Of a DNA stretch of 9,394 bases, positions 1 to 5,743 are shown piece by piece (the stretch's first letter is position 1; each line of letters starts with the position of its first letter). Under the pieces are notes generated by a model. It had not been told where the DNA came from. It did not search any database and was given only the letters and a program-made list of their open reading frames with translations. Origin of the DNA: Ferroglobus sp. (lineage in GTDB: Archaea; Halobacteriota; Archaeoglobi; Archaeoglobales; Archaeoglobaceae); NCBI GenBank assembly GCA_015520115.1, contig WAQS01000201.1:1-9394 (forward strand), in the 5' to 3' direction. The position numbers and the translations under genes were made by a program.

Positions 1-1365
1 GCTATGGAAAGAAGGCTCGATAGAATTCACATTCCCAAAAAACCCTTGGACGTTCTCTGCCAGCATGTTGTCGGAATGTCGATAGAGAAGAGGTGGAAGG
101 TTGACGAAGCTCTGGAGCTCATAAGGAGAGCATATCCCTACAAAGATCTGACTAAAGAAGAATTTCTGTCTGTTCTTAGATACCTAAGCGGTGCTTACTC
201 CGAACTCGAAAGAAAGAACGTGTACGGAAAAATTTGGTTTGACGAAAAGACTATGGAATTCGGGAGAAGAGGGAAGCTGATAAGACCGATTTACTATCTC
301 AACGTCGGAACAATTCCAGATGAGGCGGAGATAGCGGTGATAACTACGGATGGAAAATTTGTGGGAGAAGTGGAGGAGGAGTTTGCGGAAAGGCTCGTGA
401 GAGGAGATATTTTCGTTTTAGCTGGCAGAACTTTTCGCTTTTTAAAGTCAAAGGGGAACACGATAATCGTGGAGGAGGTTAAGGGAGAGAAGCCTACGGT
501 TCCCAGCTGGTTCTCTGAGCAGCTTCCGCTAAGTTACGATCTCGCTTTGAGAATTCAGAAGTTCAGGAGAATGGTGGAGGAAAACATTGAAACTTCCGAG
601 GAAATTCTTGTTAGGGATTACAAGCTCGAAAGGAAGGCTGCAAGAGCCATTAAAAACTACTTCTTAGAGCAGCTCATCGTAAGTGAGATTCCTACAGATA
701 AAAAGCTCGTTATAGAGAAATACGAAGCCGAAAGAAACTACTACTTTTTCCACACGTTAATCGGGAGAAGAGCAAACAACGCATTAGCGAGAGTTTGCGC
801 CTTCCGCGCTGGAAAGCTAAAGAAATGCAATGTTCAGTTTGCGATAACAGATAACGGATTCTCCTTGATTTTGCCGGAAAGCAAGAGTTTAAACGACGAT
901 GAACTGAAGAACTTGCTGAAAATGGAGAAGTTTAGGGAAGATCTCGTTGAAGCCCTTAAAAAAACCGAAATAGTTAGGAGGAGGTTTAGGCACGTTGCCG
1001 TTAGGAGCTTCATGATTTTGAGAAACTACCTTGGAAAGGAAAAGAGCGTATGGAAGCAGCAGCTCAGCGCAGACTCCCTATTGAGGTTGCTCGAAAAGAA
1101 GTTCGGCATGGACTTTCCGGTTTTGAAGGAGACTTACAGAGAAATTCTTGAGGATGCGATGGATATAGAAAACGCTCTCGACTACCTCTCGAAGATCGGA
1201 AAGGAAATTGAGGTCAGCGTTGTTAGAACCCCATATCCGAGCCCCTTCTCGTGGAACCTCTACCTCCTTGGAGAGGAGGACGTCGTTCTTATGGAGGACA
1301 GAAGGAAGGTTATTAGAGAGCTTCACGAAAAAATAATCTCTCTGCTCAACCATGAAAAAAGTTGA
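1..1365 (+). CDS. lhr: Lhr-type superfamily 2 ATP-dependent helicase, C-terminal part (5' truncated by window)
   Basis: The frame is open to the first base (codon GCT precedes the first visible Met), so this is the 3' part of a longer gene; archaeal Lhr proteins are roughly 850-950 residues and about 454 are visible. The two RecA-like motor domains with Walker A and DEAH box lie outside the window. What remains matches the Lhr C-terminal region: IPKKPLDVLCQHVVGM (residues 10-25 from the first visible Met), RRAYPYKDLT (41-50), ERKNVYGKIWFDE (69-81), FGRRGKLIRPIYYLNVGTIPDE (start 86), TVPSWFSEQLPLSYDLA (165-181) and a closing PSPFSWNLYLLGEEDVVLMEDRR segment (from 412). These belong to the winged-helix/beta-barrel and Lhr C-terminal domains that contact nucleic acid. 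Family members unwind DNA or RNA:DNA duplexes and are linked to DNA repair; that is family knowledge. The gene ends 28 bp before the next one. Family assignment is strong; the exact Lhr subgroup is not resolved. Confidence 0.9.
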   Translation, partial: AMERRLDRIHIPKKPLDVLCQHVVGMSIEKRWKVDEALELIRRAYPYKDLTKEEFLSVLRYLSGAYSELERKNVYGKIWFDEKTMEFGRRGKLIRPIYYLNVGTIPDEAEIAVITTDGKFVGEVEEEFAERLVRGDIFVLAGRTFRFLKSKGNTIIVEEVKGEKPTVPSWFSEQLPLSYDLALRIQKFRRMVEENIETSEEILVRDYKLERKAARAIKNYFLEQLIVSEIPTDKKLVIEKYEAERNYYFFHTLIGRRANNALARVCAFRAGKLKKCNVQFAITDNGFSLILPESKSLNDDELKNLLKMEKFREDLVEALKKTEIVRRRFRHVAVRSFMILRNYLGKEKSVWKQQLSADSLLRLLEKKFGMDFPVLKETYREILEDAMDIENALDYLSKIGKEIEVSVVRTPYPSPFSWNLYLLGEEDVVLMEDRRKVIRELHEKIISLLNHEKS

Positions 1366-1371
1366 TATATT
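1354..1371 (+). promoter_or_regulatory. Putative BRE/TATA promoter for the nucleotidyltransferase gene
   Basis: A purine-rich GAAAAAAG (1354-1361) is followed by TTGATATAT (1362-1370), resembling an archaeal BRE plus TATA box. Its centre is about 26-27 bases before the ATG at 1394, which is where archaeal transcription usually starts, and no Shine-Dalgarno motif precedes that ATG. This suggests a leaderless or nearly leaderless mRNA. The element overlaps the last codons of the helicase gene. The TATA match is imperfect. Confidence 0.4.
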
Positions 1372-1393
1372 TTTCGATTGAGCTATCAATTAG

Positions 1394-3148
1394 ATGATAC
1401 CTCCAAAAGACTTGCTTAAGAGGGTCGTTCCATTCTCTTACCTCTCAGAAAAAGAGTTGGAGGAACTCGTTTCGAGTATGGATGTCGAAGTTTACGAAGC
1501 TGGAGAAAGAATCCTGAAAAAGGGAAAAGTTCCGAAATACGTGTTTTTTGTTTATTCCGGGGAACTCTCCTTGAAAAAAGGGAGCGAAGAGGAGAGAATT
1601 ACTAAAGGCGAAATATTCGGAGTTTCAGCAGCAATCGAAAAAAAACCTGTCGAGGGAGATCTTTACGCAGCTGAAGATAGTGTGTGCTACCTTTTTAAAG
1701 CCGATGTTTTTAAGAAACTTGTCGAAGAAAACGAAAGGTTCGGAGAATTTTTCAGATTTTTCAAGGAAAGAAAGTTCAGTTCCCTCAGATTTAGTTACGT
1801 AACCCTCGAAGACGCTCTTCTCAAACCTGTAAAAGAGATAGTGAGGAGGAGTCCGGTAACTTGCAGTAAGGACACAAAAGTTAGGGAAGCTGCTGAAAAA
1901 ATGTTCGAAAACAGAATTGGAAGCCTTGTCGTGGTTGAGGATGAAAAGCCCCTCGGAATTTTCACCGACAGGGATTTGAAGAAAGCAGTATCCCTCAACA
2001 AAATTGATGAACGCGTTGAGGAGTTCATGAGCTCGCCGGTGATAAGTGACGAGGCAACTTCACCAATTTTCGAAGCGTACATAAAAATGCTTGAGTCGGG
2101 AATAAACCACCTCGTCGTAACGGAGAACGGAAAGATTAGCGGCGTGATTTCGATAAAAGACGTTTTGAGTGCTTTTGAACCACTTTCGAGAGTGACTTAC
2201 CTCTTCAGATCTCTTCGCAGGAGCGAAAGCATTGACGAAGTGAGAGAAATAGTTGCCGAGTCGAGGGAAATCGTCAAAGAATTAACCCACAGAGGTGTTA
2301 GCTTTCAAGACATATCGAGGACGTTAAACGCCTTTTACGACGTTGTTTACGAGAAAGTGTTCGAATTTCTTGGAGAGGAAATCGATAGGGAGTTCTCCTT
2401 CGTTGTAATGGGAAGCGGCGGAAGGAAAGAGCAGATTATAGCCACGGATCAGGACAATGCGATGATAACAGAGATCAAATCCTACAAATTTGAGAATGTT
2501 TCGAAAAGGGCTGTTGAGCTTTTGGATTACGTAGGCATACCAAAGTGCAAAGCCGGCTACATGGCACCTAACTGGTGTATGAGCATCGATGAGTGGAAAA
2601 GAACCTTCAAAAACTGGTTCACCAACCTAACTCCCCAGAACGTTAGGCATCTAACGATATTCCTTGACATGAGACACGTCTACGGAAACGAAGATCTTTA
2701 CAACGAACTCCGCGATTACGTTTTTGAAGCGAAAACCAATCAAGCGGTCAGGTTTCTTGCCAAGGACGCTTTAACGATCACACCTCCCATTGGCTTTTTC
2801 GGTATGAAGAATTTGGAGAAGGGAATCGACTTAAAGCTTTACGGCATATATCCGATTGTCAACTGCGCGAGGGTTTTAGCCTTAGATGCGGGAATAAAAG
2901 AGCTCAACACCATAGAAAGACTGAGGGCAGTCAAGGAATTAATAGGGGAAGAAAGGGGCGAGACCCTCGTTGAAGTTTACAACTACATCCAAAACCTAAG
3001 GCTGAGACACCAAGCCCACGAAAGCGATAACATCGTAAACGCTAAGGAGCTTGAAAAGCTTGATGTTGTGCTTCTCAGAGAGTCTTTTAAGGTGATTAAG
3101 AACTTTCAAGATTTTATTAAAGCCCATTACGGAGTTGAGAGAATTTGA
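1394..3148 (+). CDS. cNMP-like/CBS/CBS/nucleotidyltransferase (DUF294-type) regulatory protein
   Basis: This 584-residue soluble protein has four recognisable parts: a cyclic-nucleotide-binding-like beta-barrel (about 10-125), two CBS motifs (about 147-202 and 210-262; GSLVVVEDEKPLGIFTDRD and NHLVVTENGKISGVISIKD), a GlnD-like nucleotidyltransferase core (about 290-430) and an all-helical C-terminal domain (about 450-580). The transferase signature G340-S-G-G-R344 followed by T351-D-Q-D-N355 is intact and supplies the two metal-binding aspartates. CBS pairs normally bind adenine nucleotides, so an energy-state sensor controlling nucleotidyl transfer is a reasonable inference; the substrate is unknown. 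The cNMP-like domain is degenerate: the phosphate cassette has FGV instead of FGE and no Arg where cAMP binders carry one. The ATG at 1394 has no Shine-Dalgarno site but sits correctly below a TATA-like element. The stop overlaps the exonuclease start (TTGA), implying translational coupling. Confidence 0.9.
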   Translation: MIPPKDLLKRVVPFSYLSEKELEELVSSMDVEVYEAGERILKKGKVPKYVFFVYSGELSLKKGSEEERITKGEIFGVSAAIEKKPVEGDLYAAEDSVCYLFKADVFKKLVEENERFGEFFRFFKERKFSSLRFSYVTLEDALLKPVKEIVRRSPVTCSKDTKVREAAEKMFENRIGSLVVVEDEKPLGIFTDRDLKKAVSLNKIDERVEEFMSSPVISDEATSPIFEAYIKMLESGINHLVVTENGKISGVISIKDVLSAFEPLSRVTYLFRSLRRSESIDEVREIVAESREIVKELTHRGVSFQDISRTLNAFYDVVYEKVFEFLGEEIDREFSFVVMGSGGRKEQIIATDQDNAMITEIKSYKFENVSKRAVELLDYVGIPKCKAGYMAPNWCMSIDEWKRTFKNWFTNLTPQNVRHLTIFLDMRHVYGNEDLYNELRDYVFEAKTNQAVRFLAKDALTITPPIGFFGMKNLEKGIDLKLYGIYPIVNCARVLALDAGIKELNTIERLRAVKELIGEERGETLVEVYNYIQNLRLRHQAHESDNIVNAKELEKLDVVLLRESFKVIKNFQDFIKAHYGVERI

Positions 3149-3747
3149 GAGAGGAAAAATTTGCCGTTGTGGACGTTGAAACGACTGGATTGAACGTAAA
3201 AAAAGATGAGATTCTCTCCATAGCCATAATACCGATGGACGGATTGAAAATCCTATTTTCCGAAGCCTACTACAGAATTTTGAAGCCAAGGAAGTTTAAA
3301 GTTGATTCTGTGAAGTACCACGGAATCACCCCAAGGATGGTTGAAGAAGCTCCCACCTTTTGCGAGGTGAAGGGGGAAATATTAGAAAAGCTAAAGGAGA
3401 GGATTATTGTTGGATATTCGATAAATCTGGATATCGAGTTTCTGAAAAAGTCGTTTAAGGAGTGCGAAATCGTTTTCGAATGTAAATACGTCGATGTAGC
3501 CGATGTCGAGAAGCTCATAGGAAGGCTTTTCGGGGATTATACGAAAGATGTGACTTTAGAAGAACTTGCTAAAAAGTACGGAGTTGATATAGCATATCGT
3601 CATTCAGCCTTGTCCGATGCATACATTACCGCACAAATTTTCCAGATGCAGCTATTAAGGTTATTAAAATATGGGTTGAGAAAGTTTGAAGATGTATTAA
3701 GGGCAATAAAAAAAGAAGACTTCTACGACAGACCGCTGATGTTCTAA
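3145..3747 (+). CDS. DnaQ-like DEDDh 3'-5' exonuclease
   Basis: The 200-residue protein carries the full set of DEDDh exonuclease residues: D10 and E12 in VDVETTG (Exo I), D96 in VGYSINLDIEFL (Exo II), and H153 and D158 in RHSALSDA (Exo III). It consists of the nuclease fold plus a short C-terminal extension, with no polymerase or helicase fusion, so it is a stand-alone enzyme that removes nucleotides from 3' ends of DNA or RNA; the natural substrate cannot be told. The start is TTG at 3145: the next in-frame Met (residue 31) would delete the catalytic D10/E12. TTG overlaps the upstream TGA stop by 4 bp, so it is probably translated by coupling with the nucleotidyltransferase. This pairing recurs in bacteria beside SSS symporters, and such a symporter operon follows here. 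Confidence 0.92.
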   Translation: MREEKFAVVDVETTGLNVKKDEILSIAIIPMDGLKILFSEAYYRILKPRKFKVDSVKYHGITPRMVEEAPTFCEVKGEILEKLKERIIVGYSINLDIEFLKKSFKECEIVFECKYVDVADVEKLIGRLFGDYTKDVTLEELAKKYGVDIAYRHSALSDAYITAQIFQMQLLRLLKYGLRKFEDVLRAIKKEDFYDRPLMF

Positions 3748-3761
3748 TTTGTGTTTATTTT
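3748..3761 (+). terminator. Weak T-rich terminator candidate after exonuclease gene
   Basis: A T-rich run (TTTGTGTTTATTTT) directly follows the exonuclease stop codon. Archaeal RNA polymerase can stop at such tracts without a hairpin. It is interrupted by G and A, so termination may be partial and allow read-through into the symporter genes. Confidence 0.3.
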
Positions 3762-3766
3762 GGCGT

Positions 3767-3820
3767 ACAATTAATATTCTCGAAAACTATAACGAAAAAT
3801 TTAAATTTGACACAATTAAT
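3767..3820. repeat. 9-bp direct repeat flanking the symporter promoter
   Basis: ACAATTAAT occurs at 3767-3775 and again at 3812-3820, 45 bp apart start to start. One copy is upstream of the BRE/TATA and the other lies between the TATA box and the expected start site. The placement would suit a regulator-binding pair, but the region is AT-rich and the repeat could be chance. Confidence 0.3.
3793..3807 (+). promoter_or_regulatory. BRE/TATA promoter of the symporter operon
   Basis: CGAAA (3793-3797, BRE-like) lies just before TTTAAATT (3800-3807, TATA box). Transcription would be expected about 25 bases downstream, near 3829, giving a leader of only about 10 nt that contains the GGTGAT ribosome site at 3830-3835. 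The match to the archaeal consensus is good and it sits in a 91-bp intergenic region, the only sensible place for a promoter here. Confidence 0.6.
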
Positions 3821-3838
3821 TCATAGATTGGTGATTGT

Positions 3839-4054
3839 ATGCCATGGCCACCTAAGGTGTTCTGGGTGGGAGCTTTTCTGTTTTACGGATGGACAGCACT
3901 CTGCTGGATTCTCGAAGCGACGGCAAAAATAAACCACATAAAACTGGCACCGCTGCTTTACGCATCGATCATCGGTACATGGCTGATACCGCTGTTGATG
4001 TCGGTGATGTACTTCTACTTCCCTGAAAAAGCGGAAAAAGCGAGAGGTGAGTAG
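3839..4054 (+). CDS. Small two-helix membrane protein, putative symporter small subunit
   Basis: This 71-residue protein has two predicted transmembrane helices (about 8-26 and 38-61), a short polar linker (ATAKINHIK, about 27-35) and a charged C-terminal tail (PEKAEKARGE). The ATG at 3839 is preceded by GGTGAT (3830-3835) and a strong promoter, and the stop is only 2 bp before the symporter ATG, whose ribosome site lies inside this gene. Two-helix proteins encoded just ahead of SSS symporters are a recurrent arrangement (families such as DUF4212, DUF485 and DUF3311); an accessory role for the transporter is inferred from that context. I cannot place it in one of those families by eye, and its sequence shows no catalytic motif. 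Confidence 0.8.
   Translation: MPWPPKVFWVGAFLFYGWTALCWILEATAKINHIKLAPLLYASIIGTWLIPLLMSVMYFYFPEKAEKARGE
4044..4050 (+). promoter_or_regulatory. Shine-Dalgarno site of the symporter gene
   Basis: GAGGTGA matches the archaeal anti-Shine-Dalgarno sequence closely and lies 6 bases before the ATG at 4057, inside the last codons of the small membrane protein gene. It fixes the symporter start and implies efficient translation. Confidence 0.7.
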
Positions 4055-4056
4055 GC

Positions 4057-5667
4057 ATGGCAGAGGTAGACCCAATCGTTATAGGCATTACAGCTTTGTA
4101 TTTCTTGGCGGTTATTGCTATAGGTTACTATTCGAGAGCAAGAATGAAGAGTGCAACCGACTACTATGTAGCTGGAAGACAAATCGGTGCTGTTGTTAAC
4201 GGTTTGGCTCTCGAATCAACATACTTAAGCCCAGCCTCGATGCTCGGATTGCCAGCCTTCATATTCATACTCGGTTATCCATTCTTCTGGCCAATGGCTG
4301 CCATTATTGCGGGAATGCCACTGGCTACACTTCTTACCGCAACAGCTCTAAGAAAGTACGCTCCAACAAGCTTTGCCGACTACTATGCTGACAGATACAA
4401 CGATCAGAGATTGAGATGGCTTATCGGGATTATCACGATGTTCGCAGCCGTGCTTTACATAACGCTGTCCATAGTGGGTATGGCTCTGTTCCTACTTGCG
4501 ATTCTTAAAGTGCCCTACTGGATCGGAGTTGTAATAGGGACTGTCATCGTCATGCTTTACATCGTCTGGGGAGGTATGATCGCAACAAGCTGGAATGCTG
4601 CATTTCAGGCAGTGGTGATGACTGTAGCGGCGGTAATAGCGGCTATTGCGATCATAGCCAAACTTGGAGGACTCGGTGGATTCTGGGATGCTGTTGCGGC
4701 AAACAACCCCAAGTTCTGGAACACACCAGCTGATGCTCCAGATGTTCCCCACTTACTAACAGGAACGTGGATCGCTTTAATCGGCTGGTTCTTCGTATGG
4801 CACTTTGGATTCGCAACAATGCCCTACACAGTCGTTAGGTTCTTTACAGTCATGGACATGAAAACAGCAAGAAGGAGCATCTTCTGGTGCACTCTTGCGG
4901 CAGGTATCTTCTACGTGTCGCTTCAGATAATCGGCGCCGGCTCCAAAGTGATGATGGAAACATATCACCCACTCGTCACGGAAGGTGTCGTTGAGTCAAA
5001 GGCTGTTGCGGTCCTGAAATACTACGCTACGACCTTCGGAGTTGGTAAGGTAACGGACTACGCAATGATAGCTGCCGTAGAAGCATTGAAGAACCCAGTC
5101 ATACTTGGTATCCTCGCTGCTGGTGGTTTGGCTATCGCTATGTCCACAGCAGCCGGATGGGTGATGGTCGTTAACGTTTTAGCAACAAGAGACTGGGGAG
5201 AGATACTGCTGAAGAGCAGAATGGCTAAGGAGAACCCGATATTGCTCGCAAGAATTGTATCGGTAATCTTCCTGCTCATAGGAATGTTTATCTCATTCAA
5301 CCCACCAGCGTTGGTCCTTGACCTCTCCGGATGGGCGTTCGTCGCTATAATTGCATCGCTCGGTCCCGGACTAATCCTCGGTCTATGGTGGAAGAGAGCT
5401 ACGAGAGCAGCGATGTGGACTACTGCTGTCGTGATGTTCTTCCTCCACCTCTACGCATGGCTCAAAGCTAAATACGTGCTTGGACACCATTCGTTCTTCT
5501 TCCTCAACGACATCCTCTTCGGAAATCCGAAGGCTTTCATAACGCCACACCAAGTTTGGGCGATTCCAGTGGGATTCATACTCTTCATCATAGTCTCGCT
5601 GCTGACTAAGCCGCCAGAGGAGGAAGTCGTGAAGAAGTACTGCGAAGACTTAACCAAGGAAGTTTAA
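4057..5667 (+). CDS. Sodium:solute symporter (SSS family), probable monocarboxylate/acetate-type permease
   Basis: This 536-residue integral membrane protein has about 13 hydrophobic segments and family hallmarks of the SSS (SLC5-like) transporters: SATDYYVAGR near the N terminus (32-41), the TM5-TM6 signature around ATSWNAAFQAVVM (176-188) and the TM8 segment GLAIAMSTAAG (357-367), whose S363/T364 match the Na+ site hydroxyls of the family. It would import a small organic solute with Na+ across the cytoplasmic membrane. SSS sequence alone does not settle the substrate. The neighbouring small membrane protein, CBS/nucleotidyltransferase and exonuclease favour an acetate or short monocarboxylate by analogy with bacterial clusters; pantothenate, proline or other acids remain possible. 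The start is fixed by a strong Shine-Dalgarno site, and a long T tract follows the stop. It is full length for the family with no missing segment. Confidence 0.92.
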   Translation: MAEVDPIVIGITALYFLAVIAIGYYSRARMKSATDYYVAGRQIGAVVNGLALESTYLSPASMLGLPAFIFILGYPFFWPMAAIIAGMPLATLLTATALRKYAPTSFADYYADRYNDQRLRWLIGIITMFAAVLYITLSIVGMALFLLAILKVPYWIGVVIGTVIVMLYIVWGGMIATSWNAAFQAVVMTVAAVIAAIAIIAKLGGLGGFWDAVAANNPKFWNTPADAPDVPHLLTGTWIALIGWFFVWHFGFATMPYTVVRFFTVMDMKTARRSIFWCTLAAGIFYVSLQIIGAGSKVMMETYHPLVTEGVVESKAVAVLKYYATTFGVGKVTDYAMIAAVEALKNPVILGILAAGGLAIAMSTAAGWVMVVNVLATRDWGEILLKSRMAKENPILLARIVSVIFLLIGMFISFNPPALVLDLSGWAFVAIIASLGPGLILGLWWKRATRAAMWTTAVVMFFLHLYAWLKAKYVLGHHSFFFLNDILFGNPKAFITPHQVWAIPVGFILFIIVSLLTKPPEEEVVKKYCEDLTKEV

Positions 5668-5674
5668 ATTAAAA

Positions 5675-5699
5675 TTTTTTTATTTTTCTCTTTTGTTTT
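5675..5699 (+). terminator. T-rich terminator of the symporter operon
   Basis: Starting 8 bases after the symporter stop there are four T runs (7, 5, 4 and 4 T) broken only by single A, CTC and G. No stem-loop is needed for termination in archaea, so this is a convincing intrinsic stop separating the transporter unit from the ATPase unit. Confidence 0.7.
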
Positions 5700-5704
5700 C
5701 AAAC

Positions 5705-5722
5705 CAAAAACTGTATAAATTA
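5705..5722 (+). promoter_or_regulatory. Promoter of the AAA+/VWA operon, probably leaderless
   Basis: TATAAATTA (5714-5722) is preceded by an A-rich BRE-like CAAAAACTG (5705-5713). The TATA centre is about 27 bases before the ATG at 5744, so the expected transcription start falls on or beside the start codon. No GGTGA-type site precedes the ATG, consistent with a leaderless mRNA. Confidence 0.6.
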
Positions 5723-5743
5723 TAGTTTTAAGAGTATTATCCA

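Noticed and set aside
1078..1389. Minus-strand open frame of about 103 codons opposite the helicase C terminus
   Set aside because: It lies entirely over the well-supported Lhr coding frame, shows no family motif, and has no convincing promoter or ribosome site.
4057..5667. Possible recent horizontal transfer of the symporter based on its different base composition
   Set aside because: The different look is explained by hydrophobic residue content and probably high expression; no flanking repeats, integrase or tRNA are present, so transfer is not supported from this window alone.
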